Source of the DNA: Nonomuraea aridisoli | GTDB taxonomy: Bacteria; Actinomycetota; Actinomycetes; Streptosporangiales; Streptosporangiaceae | Length of the DNA: 34,896 nt | Direction: 5' to 3' | Assembly (NCBI RefSeq): GCF_003236395.1 | Contig: NZ_POUD01000074.1 | Coordinates: 1 to 34,896, forward strand | Shown here: positions 26,831 through 33,527 of the stretch, piece after piece | How positions within the stretch are numbered: position 1 is the stretch's first letter | Layout: each line of letters starts with the position of its first letter | The notes under the pieces: generated by a model | The model's input: only the letters and a program-made list of their open reading frames with translations | Told to the model about the DNA's origin: nothing | Databases searched by the model: none | Program-made: the position numbers and the translations under genes

Positions 26831-26844
26831 TAGAACAGGTTGCA
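26831..26844. promoter_or_regulatory. KstR-like palindrome upstream of the PPOX operon
   Basis: The sequence matches the known KstR consensus TNNAACNNGTTNNA at all eight fixed positions. It lies nine bases before the GTG at 26822. KstR is the TetR-family repressor of steroid catabolism in mycobacteria and rhodococci. A single match of this size can occur by chance, so regulation by a KstR-like protein is only suggested. Confidence 0.4.
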
Positions 26845-26868
26845 GAACGGCCGGGCAAGAGTCCGCCG

Positions 26869-26893
26869 GAATGTTATTCGGTTCGGCTAGGGT
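26869..26893 (+). promoter_or_regulatory. GAA-N5-TTC repeat and leaderless -10 box
   Basis: GAATGTTATTC (26869-26879) is an inverted repeat closely matching one at 14391-14401. TAGGGT (26888-26893) is a -10 box, followed by eight bases and ATG 26902. The same -10 hexamer occurs at 3080-3085. Confidence 0.45.
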
Positions 26894-26901
26894 GCATGCC
26901 C

Positions 26902-27537
26902 ATGACGATGCCGTCAGAGCTGCTGTACGCGGCCAAGCACGCCAAAGGGTTCATGCCCCACGAAGAGGGCCTGGCCCTGTACGAAACGGCCTGCCACTAC
27001 GGCAAGCTCGGCCCCATCTGCGAGATCGGCACCTACTGCGGCAAGTCGGCCGTCTACTTGGGCGCCGCCGCCCGGCAGGCCGGGTCCGTGGTCGTCACGG
27101 TCGACCACCACCGCGGCTCGGAGGAGATCCAGCCGGGCTGGGCCCACCACGACCCGACGCTGGTCGACCCCCGGTTCGGGAAGATGGACTCGCTGCCGAC
27201 GTTCCGCTCCACGATCGCCGCGGCCGGGCTGGAGGAGGAGGTGATCGCGATCGTCGGCCGGTCCGAGCGGGTCGCCGCCCTCTGGAACACCCCGCTCGCC
27301 ATGCTCTTCATCGACGGCGGCCACTCCGACGAGCCGGTCACCCACGACTACGAGGGCTGGGCGCCGCACGTCATGCCCGGCGGCGCGCTGGTCTTCCACG
27401 ACATCTACCCCGACCCCGCCGACGGCGGCCAGGCGCCCTACCGGGTCTACCGGCGGGCGCTGGAGTCGGGGGCGTTCACGGAGGTGGCGCAGACGGGCTC
27501 CGTCCGCGTCCTGGAGCGCGTCGGCGCCGGCATCTAG
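26902..27537 (+). CDS. Class I SAM-dependent methyltransferase-like protein
   Basis: This protein of about 211 residues resembles the Methyltransf_24 group. The SAM-binding motif I is CEIGTYCGKSAVYLGAAA; an acidic strand end follows in VVTVDHHRGSEEIQPGW; and AMLFIDGGHSDEPVTHDYEGW plus GGALVFHDIYPD are the later conserved blocks, with His and Asp residues able to bind a metal. The acceptor is unknown. ATG 26902 is preferred because it lies eight bases after the -10 box; ATG 26896 would be only two bases away. The gene ends in the first unit of a tandem repeat. Related methyltransferases occur near the terpenoid-cyclase-fold gene type found at 28777, so these may belong to one pathway; that is inference. 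Confidence 0.83.
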   Translation: MTMPSELLYAAKHAKGFMPHEEGLALYETACHYGKLGPICEIGTYCGKSAVYLGAAARQAGSVVVTVDHHRGSEEIQPGWAHHDPTLVDPRFGKMDSLPTFRSTIAAAGLEEEVIAIVGRSERVAALWNTPLAMLFIDGGHSDEPVTHDYEGWAPHVMPGGALVFHDIYPDPADGGQAPYRVYRRALESGAFTEVAQTGSVRVLERVGAGI

Positions 27538-27660
27538 CTCAACAAGCGATGACGGCGGGCCCAGGAGCCTGCGGCATCCGGCTCAACAAGCGATGACGGC
27601 GGGTCCACGAGCCTGCGGCATCCGGCTCAGTAGCGGTGGCGGCGGGTCCACGAGCGGCGC
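27529..27660. repeat. 44-bp tandem repeat between convergent genes
   Basis: Two full 44-bp units (27537-27580 and 27581-27624) differ at only two positions, and a third, diverged unit starts at 27625. The string GGCATCYRGCTCA occurs at 27529, 27573 and 27617, exactly 44 apart. The first copy contains the methyltransferase stop (TAG), and the third contains the stop of the DUF1702 gene. The array appears to have grown by duplication of that gene's 3' end: minus-strand translation gives SWTRRHR in units 2 and 3. Confidence 0.85.
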
Positions 27661-28634
27661 GTCTGGGTCTGCCAGCTCTGGAAGTCCTCGTGCGTGTGCG
27701 CCTCGTGCCCGAGCGCGATGAGCGCCCGGTCCGTCCACGCGGCGGCCTCGTCCGGCTCGGCCCCCGTCAGGATCTGCACCGCGTGCGCCATGTCCTCCGG
27801 CAGCGTCCCCGAGCGCAGCCGGGCGGCCACCGCGAAGGCGCAGCCCTGTGCCAGGTGCGCGCGGAACCCGTCCGCGCCGGCGTGCTCGGTCAGCCACCAC
27901 AGCTCGTCCGGCTCCGCCCCTCCGGTGTACGCCGCCGCGAACCCGACCCCGCTCCACAGGTCGGCCCGCCGCGACGGCGGATACTCGCCGATCCGGGCGG
28001 CGACGTCGTCGGGGGAGGCGCAGTCGTGGTACCACAGCAGCCGCCCGAGCCCCTGGTCGAACACCGCGCAGTGCGCCCGGGTCAGTAGGTCGGGCATCGT
28101 CCGCTCGCCGATCATGCGGTCGGCCCTGGACAGGCTCCACTGGAAGCCGAACCCGTCCACCGCGAGCCAGCGCAGCAGCGGATGGGCCCGCCGCGCGCCC
28201 CACAACGGGCGCAGCCGCAGCAGCGCGTACGCGCGGCCGGCACCCAGGTAGGCGGCGTGGCGGTGATGCTGGGCGGGGCCGGCTAGTAGCTCGTGAAGGC
28301 GCCGGCCCCGGGTCAGGGTGAGCAGGTCGAGCAGGGTGCAGCCGGCCGCCGCGCCCTCGTATCCGAAGGGGCGCTGCTCCTCCGGCAGGTCCTCGACCTT
28401 CTCGATCTCTCGTGACATCACCGCGTTGAAGCCGAAGACGTACGACGTCTCCGCCGTGGTGAAGACCGTCCGGGCGGGTCCGCCGCGCAGCCGGAAGCGG
28501 CGGCGGCTCAGATCGGACTCCTGCGGGTCCTTGGTGAGAAACCTCCGCAGCCCCCTGGGCGGGGACAGCGTCGGCTCGGGTGTCGGCTCGGTCCTGCCCT
28601 GGTCCAAGAACGATGTTGTGCCCGTGTCGCCCAC
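27627..28634 (-). CDS. DUF1702 family protein
   Basis: This protein of about 335 residues matches DUF1702 as I recall it: RRFLTKDPQESDLSRRRF near the start, then FGFNAVMS, FGYEGAAAGC, PLLRWLAVDGFGFQWSL, DQGLGRLLWYHDCASPDDVAARI and RADLWSGVGFAAAYTGG, followed by LAQGCAFAVAARLRSG. DUF1702 proteins occur beside enediyne or natural-product genes and in unlinked actinomycete loci; no reaction is established. The frame opens at a TTG (28724). GTG 28634, preceded by GGGGGAA, is preferred, and GTG 28664 five bases after TAGCTT is a leaderless alternative. The last codons form the third unit of the 44-bp repeat. It lies downstream of the cyclase-fold gene on the same strand, 142 bases away. Confidence 0.78.
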   Translation of the reverse strand: MGDTGTTSFLDQGRTEPTPEPTLSPPRGLRRFLTKDPQESDLSRRRFRLRGGPARTVFTTAETSYVFGFNAVMSREIEKVEDLPEEQRPFGYEGAAAGCTLLDLLTLTRGRRLHELLAGPAQHHRHAAYLGAGRAYALLRLRPLWGARRAHPLLRWLAVDGFGFQWSLSRADRMIGERTMPDLLTRAHCAVFDQGLGRLLWYHDCASPDDVAARIGEYPPSRRADLWSGVGFAAAYTGGAEPDELWWLTEHAGADGFRAHLAQGCAFAVAARLRSGTLPEDMAHAVQILTGAEPDEAAAWTDRALIALGHEAHTHEDFQSWQTQTRRSWTRRHRY

Positions 28635-28776
28635 GCTTCCCCCGAAGACGCCTCGTACGGCCACCCACGAAGCTAGTAACCCTCTTGCGGCCTTCACCGG
28701 CGGCACACCGAATTTCCCCGGCAAAGAACCCGCAAAAGCGCTTGTCTTCGCTCCGGCGGCGGGCGATCAGAAAGGG

Positions 28777-29835
28777 TCAGGCGCCTTCGTCGGCCGGCTG
28801 CGGAGGGACGCGCGACCCGCAGCCGCACACGTCCGGGTCGGACACGCAGGCGCTCTCGACGTCACGGAAGAGCCCGGAGCCCGGCGAGTACCCGAACAGC
28901 GCGTCGGCCGCCAGCACCACCGCCGCGGCGGTGTACCCGGAACGCTCGTGCGGGAAGTGCCTGCGGTTGACGAACTGCCAGCCCGTCCAGTACGAGCCGT
29001 CCTCGTGCCGCAGGTGCTGCATGTCGGCGAACAACGCCAGCGCCCGTTCCCGCTCGCCCACGGCGTCGAGCGCCAGCACCAGCTCGCACGTCTCGGCCCC
29101 GGTCACCCACGGCTGGTCCGACACGCAGCGGATGCCGAGCCCCGGCACCACGAACGTGTCCCACTCACGCTCCAGCAGCTCCGCCGCCCGCGGCCCGCGC
29201 ACCGCGCCGCCCAGCACCGGGTAGTACCAGTCCATCGAGAAGCGGCTCTTGTCGGCGAACGCCTCGGGGTGGTCGTTGAGCACGTGCGCCAGCCGGTCGG
29301 CGGCCAGCTCCCAGTGCGGCTGCGGGTCGCCCAGGCGGTCGGCCAGCAGCACGCCGCAGCGCAACCCCTGGTGGATCGAGGAGCACCCGGTGAGCAGCGC
29401 GTACGTCGCCGCCCTGCCCTCCGCGTCGCGCTCCCAGACGATCTCGCCCCGCTCGGTCTGCAGGTCCACCACGTAGTCGAGCGCGGCCTTGACCATCGGC
29501 CAGCTCTCCTCGGTGAAGCGCTGGTCGCCGGTGACGAGGTGGTGGTGCCAGATCCCGGCGGCGACGTACGCGGCGTGGTTGCTCTCACCGCCGAGCTCGG
29601 CGGGCACGCCGCCGGCCAGCTTCATCGGCCAGGAGCCGTCGGCGCGCTGGTGGCGGGCCAGCCAGGCGTAGCCGCGGCGCACGGGCTCCTCCAGCCCGGC
29701 CACGGACATGGCCATCAGGCACTCGACGTGGTTCCAGGCGTCCACATGGCCCTCGGGCCAGGGCACGCCGCCGTCGTCCTGCTGTATGGCCGCGATGCTC
29801 TCACCCGTCCGCACGACCTCCTCGCGGGAGATCAT
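28777..29835 (-). CDS. Terpenoid-cyclase/prenyltransferase alpha-toroid-fold protein
   Basis: This 352-residue protein consists of repeated helical hairpins of the squalene-cyclase/prenyltransferase type: IAAIQQDDGGVPWPEGHVDAWNHVE, then YAWLARHQRADGSWPMKL and LRHEDGSYWTGWQF, each holding the Q-x-x-DGSW-like repeat of that fold. The DxDD motif of true squalene-hopene cyclases is absent, so it may act on another substrate or be non-catalytic. The protein ends with several cysteines (ACVSDPDVCGCG), possibly a metal site. Related proteins are annotated as prenyltransferases next to methyltransferase and glycosyltransferase genes in actinomycetes. The ATG at 29835 has GGGGACAAG upstream, close to the left end of the TnpB element, so the insertion may have changed its expression. 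Confidence 0.78.
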   Translation of the reverse strand: MISREEVVRTGESIAAIQQDDGGVPWPEGHVDAWNHVECLMAMSVAGLEEPVRRGYAWLARHQRADGSWPMKLAGGVPAELGGESNHAAYVAAGIWHHHLVTGDQRFTEESWPMVKAALDYVVDLQTERGEIVWERDAEGRAATYALLTGCSSIHQGLRCGVLLADRLGDPQPHWELAADRLAHVLNDHPEAFADKSRFSMDWYYPVLGGAVRGPRAAELLEREWDTFVVPGLGIRCVSDQPWVTGAETCELVLALDAVGERERALALFADMQHLRHEDGSYWTGWQFVNRRHFPHERSGYTAAAVVLAADALFGYSPGSGLFRDVESACVSDPDVCGCGSRVPPQPADEGA

Positions 29836-29936
29836 CTTGTCCCCTTGAGCGGGGAGACCCCGGGCTTCAGCCCTGGGAAGTGAACGCTGCCCTGCGCCGC
29901 AGGATTCTGTCGGTGCTGATCACTAGGTTGATCGGC

Positions 29937-31127
29937 GTGTCCCGCTACCGCCTCGCGCCGACACCTGCCCAGGGGCAGGCGTTGCTGGAGCACTGCGGGC
30001 ATGCGCGTTTCGTCTGGAACCTGGCGGTGGAGCAGCACGCGCACTGGCGGCCAGGGCGTCGTTCGTCGCCGGGATACCTTGAGCAGTGCCGGCAGTTGAC
30101 CGAAGCCCGGGCGGAGTTCGCGTGGCTGCGTGCAGGCTCGCAGATGGTGCAGCAGCAGGCGCTGCGGGACTTCGCTCAGGCCATGGCCGGCTTCTTCGCG
30201 GGCACCCATGGGCGTCCTTCGTGGCGCAAGCAGGGGCGGCATGAGGGGTTCCGCGTCGTCGCGGTCAAACCTGCTGATGTGCGCCGTCTGTCGCACAACG
30301 TCGGCGCGGTGAAGATCCCAAAGGTGGGCTGGGTACGGTTCCGCTGGTCCCGCGCGGTGCCCGAAGGGGTGAAGTCCTACCGCGTCACCCGCGACCGGGT
30401 GGGGCGCTGGCACGTGGCCTTCGCCGCGATCCCGGAACCGATCCCCGCGCCTGGCACGGGTCAGGTGGTCGGGGTTGATCGTGGCGTGGCCGTGTCGGCG
30501 GCCCTGTCCACGGGAAAGATGCTGTCCGTTCCCACTCTGAGCGAGGCGGAGAAGAGACGCCTGGCGCTGCTGGAGCGCAAGCTGGCCCGCGCCAAGAAGG
30601 GCTCCGAGCGCCGAGCGCGCCTCAAGTCCGACATCGCCGAGTTGAAGGCCCGGGAAGTGGACCGGCGCCGGGATTGGGCGGAGAAGGCGAGCACGGAGCT
30701 GGCTCGGGATTTCGATGTGATCGCCGTCGAGAATCTGAACATCAGGGGCATGACGCGTTCGGCGCGCGGCACTGTCGAGCAGCCGGGCAGGAACGTCCGG
30801 GCCAAGGCCGCCCTGAACCGGGGCATTCTGGCCGCGGGGTGGGGCCGGTTGGTGGAACGGCTGGAGCACAAGGTGGCCGGGCGGGTCGTCAGGGTCGATC
30901 CGCGTTTCACGAGCCAGCGGTGCTCGGCGTGCGGGGTCGTGGATCGGGAGGCGCGCGAGAGCCAAGCCGTCTTCCGCTGCCGGTCCTGCGGATACGCCTG
31001 CAACGCTGATGTGAACGCGGCAAGGAACATCAGAGATACGGCCGCAGGGCATGCGGTTGCTGCGCGGGGAGGCTCGCCGTTGGGCAGGCCGGTGAACCGC
31101 GAACCTCAACCCGTCCTCCTCTCGTAG
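29937..31127 (+). CDS. tnpB: TnpB, RNA-guided nuclease of an IS200/IS605-type element
   Basis: This protein of about 396 residues is the ancestor-type relative of Cas12. The RuvC triad is intact, counted from GTG 29937: D181 in VGVDRGVAVS, E265 in VIAVENLNIRGM and D358 in CNADVNAARN. The zinc finger CSACG-x15-CRSCG lies between the last two. The N-terminal part has RYRLAPTPAQGQALLEHCGHARFVWNLAVEQ, typical for the family. The frame can start at GTG 29880, but the family normally starts a few residues before RYRL. TnpB proteins use an RNA made from the element's right end to cut the empty donor site, helping the element to persist. With all catalytic and zinc residues present, the protein is likely active. 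Confidence 0.95.
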   Translation: MSRYRLAPTPAQGQALLEHCGHARFVWNLAVEQHAHWRPGRRSSPGYLEQCRQLTEARAEFAWLRAGSQMVQQQALRDFAQAMAGFFAGTHGRPSWRKQGRHEGFRVVAVKPADVRRLSHNVGAVKIPKVGWVRFRWSRAVPEGVKSYRVTRDRVGRWHVAFAAIPEPIPAPGTGQVVGVDRGVAVSAALSTGKMLSVPTLSEAEKRRLALLERKLARAKKGSERRARLKSDIAELKAREVDRRRDWAEKASTELARDFDVIAVENLNIRGMTRSARGTVEQPGRNVRAKAALNRGILAAGWGRLVERLEHKVAGRVVRVDPRFTSQRCSACGVVDREARESQAVFRCRSCGYACNADVNAARNIRDTAAGHAVAARGGSPLGRPVNREPQPVLLS

Positions 31128-31177
31128 GTCAATGGGTGGTTGGAATCCTCCGGATTCATCCGTGGGGAGGATGTCAA
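31010..31177 (+). ncRNA. Candidate omega RNA (reRNA) overlapping the tnpB 3' end
   Basis: In characterised TnpB systems the guide RNA scaffold overlaps the end of tnpB and the right end of the element, then continues into flanking DNA as the guide. Here the scaffold would include the right-end hairpin (31145-31172), with its 7-bp ATCCTCC/GGAGGAT stem and internal 3-bp GGA/TCC pairing. The guide would start at 31178 (GAGAAGAACTCC). The 5' limit is a guess. Confidence 0.45.
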
Positions 31178-31965
31178 GAGAAGAACTCCTTGAGTACGGG
31201 CGCCAGCGCCTCGGGCTTGACGATGTGGGTCTGGCCGTCGAGCGTGCGGTGGCCGGCCTGGGGCAGCACCTCGGCCAGCGACCTGGCGGCGTTGCGGATC
31301 CACTGCTGACTCTTGCCGCCGTCGATGACCAGCGTGGGCGTCTTCGCCCCGGCCCAGCTCCCTTCGGGGAAGGGCCGGCCCAGCTCGTACGGGGCCACGA
31401 AGGCGGCGTCGTACGGGAGCGTGTGGGCCGTCGCCTTGAGCGCGGACCAGGCGGGCATGAACCGCATCATGGCCACCGCCACGGCGGGCAGGCCGACCCC
31501 CTTGCGCATGAAGTACCGCACGGCGTCGGCGCGCCGGTCCGCGGCCACCAGCGCCTCCAGCGTCCGGACGTAGTCGGCGGGGATGGGCGGGCGGGAGCCG
31601 TCGACGATGAACGGCGGCTCGTACAGGGCCAGCCGCTCCACCGTGAGACCCGCGTCCACGGCGGCGAGCGCGAGGGCGGCGCCCGACGACGTGCCGTACA
31701 GGCGGATCGGGCCGCCGGCCGCCTCGGCGAGCGCGGCCAGGTCCTCGATCTCGCGCTCGGGGGCGTACGGCGGAGTGTCGCCGCTCTCGCCCCGGCCGCG
31801 CCGGTCGTAGGTGTAGACGGTGAAGTCGTCGGCCAGCACGTCGGCCAGAGGGGTGTTGATGCTCTGCGCGCGGTGGCTGAGCGCGCCGTCCACGAGGACG
31901 ACCGCGGGGCCTTGGCCGGTGCGGGTGTAGGCGATGGGGGTGCCGTCCGCCGAGTTGGTCTGCAT
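31174..31965 (-). CDS. Alpha/beta hydrolase, stop codon supplied by the IS right tip
   Basis: This 263-residue hydrolase has VVLVDGALSHRA after the first strands (the oxyanion region), YDRRGRGES, the nucleophile elbow GTSSG (S93), TPTLVIDGGKS and a late GQTHIVKPEAL with the catalytic His. It is cytoplasmic and likely cleaves small esters, epoxides or C-C bonds; the substrate is unknown. Its last residues FFS are followed by TGA, and that TGA is the complement of the TCAA tip of the TnpB element. The original C-terminus has therefore probably changed by a few residues, without harming the fold. The start has a TTGACA/TACGCT promoter six bases upstream of the ATG and no ribosome site. Before the insertion it may have been followed closely by the cyclase-fold gene. 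Confidence 0.88.
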   Translation of the reverse strand: MQTNSADGTPIAYTRTGQGPAVVLVDGALSHRAQSINTPLADVLADDFTVYTYDRRGRGESGDTPPYAPEREIEDLAALAEAAGGPIRLYGTSSGAALALAAVDAGLTVERLALYEPPFIVDGSRPPIPADYVRTLEALVAADRRADAVRYFMRKGVGLPAVAVAMMRFMPAWSALKATAHTLPYDAAFVAPYELGRPFPEGSWAGAKTPTLVIDGGKSQQWIRNAARSLAEVLPQAGHRTLDGQTHIVKPEALAPVLKEFFS

Positions 31966-31971
31966 GGTTGA

Positions 31972-32001
31972 AGCGTATGTGCCGACAAAAAAATTTGTCA
32001 A
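31972..32001 (-). promoter_or_regulatory. Strong leaderless promoter with overlapping palindrome
   Basis: On the minus strand TTGACA (31996-32001) and TACGCT (31972-31977) are 18 bases apart, and the ATG at 31965 begins six bases after the -10. GACAAA-N4-TTTGTC (31984-31999) is a perfect inverted repeat covering the -35 and most of the spacer, a natural repressor site. Confidence 0.65.
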
Positions 32002-32170
32002 GGTACTTGAGGCGCCCCTTCCGTACTCAGAAGGGGTGGATCGCCGCGAGGAGGGGACGGCACGCGCCGCGGGATCGGGCCGGGTGGTCTGCCAACCGCC
32101 CGGGGCCCGTCCGCGGCCCGTGCCGGCCTTTCGTGTGCGGGCGTCGCGTCGCGGGTGGTTTCCTGGTGAT

Positions 32171-32440
32171 ATGCCCGACCTTGTGGTGGACGGCGGCGAC
32201 AAGCTGTGCGTGCAGTTGCTCATCGAACTGCGCGGACACGTGCGCCAGGCCGGCCCAGGAGCCGTGATCCATCTGATCGCCACCGACCCGGCCGCGCCCG
32301 TCGACCTGCCCGCGTGGTGTCACATGACCGGCCACACGTACCTCGGCCCGGTGCGGGGCGCGCCACGCCCCACGTACGCGCTGCGCGTGGCGGACACCGC
32401 CAAGGAGACCCAGGAGACGAAGCCCTGGCACGTGGCTTAA
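32171..32440 (+). CDS. TusA-like small protein without the CPxP motif
   Basis: This 89-residue protein has the SirA/TusA fold pattern: VVDGGDKLCVQLLIELRGHV, then GAVIHLIATDPAAPVDLPAWCHMTGHTYLG. In true TusA the first strand is followed by CPxP, whose Cys carries sulfur. Here Cys13 is present but both prolines are missing (CVQL), so persulfide transfer may be lost or altered; a second Cys is in PAWC. Similar CPxP-less members are common in actinomycetes, and their role is not known. ATG 32171 has only a weak ribosome site (TCCTGG). It is followed 68 bases later by the LacI gene. Its stop codon lies inside a LacI-type operator candidate. The 205 bases before it hold the hydrolase promoter and no other gene. 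Confidence 0.8.
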   Translation: MPDLVVDGGDKLCVQLLIELRGHVRQAGPGAVIHLIATDPAAPVDLPAWCHMTGHTYLGPVRGAPRPTYALRVADTAKETQETKPWHVA

Positions 32441-32496
32441 GCGGTTAATGACCTAACGGGCGCGGATGGCCTAGAGTTGTGAGGTTATCCGGTTCA
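32437..32496 (+). promoter_or_regulatory. Promoter region of the LacI gene with two operator-like palindromes
   Basis: TTAAGCGGTTAA (32437-32448) is a near-perfect palindrome with the central CG typical of LacI-family sites. A weaker match, TTATCCGGTTCA (32485-32496), lies 48 bases further on. TAGAGT (32472-32477) between them is a -10 candidate. The arrangement suggests autoregulation by the protein at 32509. Confidence 0.45.
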
Positions 32497-32508
32497 GAAG
32501 GGGAGACC

Positions 32509-33522
32509 GTGAAGCGACCGACGATCGCTGACATCGCCAGCCGGGCCGGGGTGTCCAAGGTGGCGGTCTCCTACGCGCTCAACGGGCAGCCCGGGGTGTC
32601 CGAGGCGACACGGGCCAAGATCCTCGCCATCGCCGAAGAGATCGGCTGGCGGCCCAACAGCGCCGCGCGGGCGCTCAACGGCGCCCGGGCCAACTGCGTC
32701 GGCCTCGCCCTGTGCCGGTCGCCCCGCGTCCTCGGCGTGGAGCCGTTCTTCATGGAGCTGATCAGCGGCATCCAGGGCGTGCTGGCCGACCGCTCGTTCG
32801 CGCTGCTGCTCCAGGTCGTCACCAGCCACCGGCAGGAGAGCGAGATCTACCGCCACTGGTGGGGCGAGAGCCGCATCGACGGGGTGTTCCTCGTCGACCT
32901 GCACTACGCCGACTCCCGGGTGGCGGAGCTGGAGCGGCTCGGCATGCCCGCCGTGGTGATCGGCCATCCCTCGGAGGCGGGCTCGTTGTCGGCCGTCTGG
33001 TCCGACGACGGCCAGGCCGTACGCGAGACCGTCGGCTACCTCGTCGCCCTCGGACACCGGCGGATCGCGCGGGTGGCGGGGCTGCCGGAGCTGGTCCACA
33101 CGACCGTACGCGACCAGGCGTTCGCCGAGGCGTGCGCCGGCGCGGCCGACCACGTCATCGTCCACACCGACTACACCGGCGAGGAGGGCGCCAGGGCCAC
33201 CAGGCGGCTGCTCAGCTCGGCCGACCGGCCCACGGCGATCATCTACGACAACGACATCATGGCGGTCGCCGGGTTGTCGGTGGCGCAGGAGATGCGGGTG
33301 GAGGTGCCGCGCGACCTGTCCGTCGTGGCCTGGGACGACTCGCCGCTCTCGCAGGTCGTCCGTCCGCCGCTGACCGCCCTCACCCGTGACATCCCCGCGT
33401 ACGGCGCCCACGCCGCCCAGCGCCTGCTGGCCCTGATCGCCGGCGAGACCGTGCCCCCGTACGAGGACAAGGTCGCGGTGCTCACCCCGCGCGGCAGCAC
33501 CGGCCCCGCCCCCGTGTCCTGA
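32509..33522 (+). CDS. LacI family transcriptional regulator
   Basis: This 337-residue repressor has the LacI helix-turn-helix and hinge at residues 4-55 (TIADIASRAGVSKVAVSYALNGQPGVSEATRAKIL, then EIGWRPNSAARAL). A periplasmic-binding-protein-like sensor domain follows, with VGLALCRSPR, IDGVFLVDLHY, YLVALGHRRIARVAG and AIIYDNDIMAVAGL. ATWDD-like residues (VAWDDSPLSQVVRPPLTAL) are the usual C-terminal signature. I chose GTG 32509 with AGGGGAG upstream; the ATG 30 bases earlier adds a non-family extension. It presumably senses a sugar or a sugar phosphate, but no sugar gene lies beside it: its downstream neighbour is convergent, and only the small TusA-like gene is upstream. Targets other than itself are unknown. 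Confidence 0.92.
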   Translation: MKRPTIADIASRAGVSKVAVSYALNGQPGVSEATRAKILAIAEEIGWRPNSAARALNGARANCVGLALCRSPRVLGVEPFFMELISGIQGVLADRSFALLLQVVTSHRQESEIYRHWWGESRIDGVFLVDLHYADSRVAELERLGMPAVVIGHPSEAGSLSAVWSDDGQAVRETVGYLVALGHRRIARVAGLPELVHTTVRDQAFAEACAGAADHVIVHTDYTGEEGARATRRLLSSADRPTAIIYDNDIMAVAGLSVAQEMRVEVPRDLSVVAWDDSPLSQVVRPPLTALTRDIPAYGAHAAQRLLALIAGETVPPYEDKVAVLTPRGSTGPAPVS

Positions 33523-33527
33523 CGTCG

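Larger units (their letters stand above)
29841..31177 (+). mobile_element. IS200/IS605-type element with tnpB only
   Basis: The right end is clear: after the tnpB stop comes a hairpin (31145-31172) followed by GGATGTCAA. Elements of this type usually end in a hairpin plus TCAA tip, so the end is placed at 31177. The left end is less sure. A hairpin CCCGGGC-TTCA-GCCCTGGG lies at about 29860-29877, with TTGTC (29837-29841) and TTGAG (29845-29849) as possible target motifs, so the boundary may shift by about 10 bases. There is no tnpA, so transposition would need a transposase in trans. No terminal inverted repeats or target duplication are expected, and none were seen. It separates the cyclase-fold gene from the alpha/beta hydrolase gene. 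Confidence 0.75.

Noticed and set aside
27537..27660. Possible CRISPR array from regularly spaced repeats
   Set aside because: The units are directly adjacent 44-bp tandem copies without unique spacers, and no cas genes are present.
28318..29883. A 521-codon plus-strand frame opposite the DUF1702 and cyclase-fold genes
   Set aside because: No motif, no ribosome site, and antisense composition; the minus-strand genes have clear family motifs.
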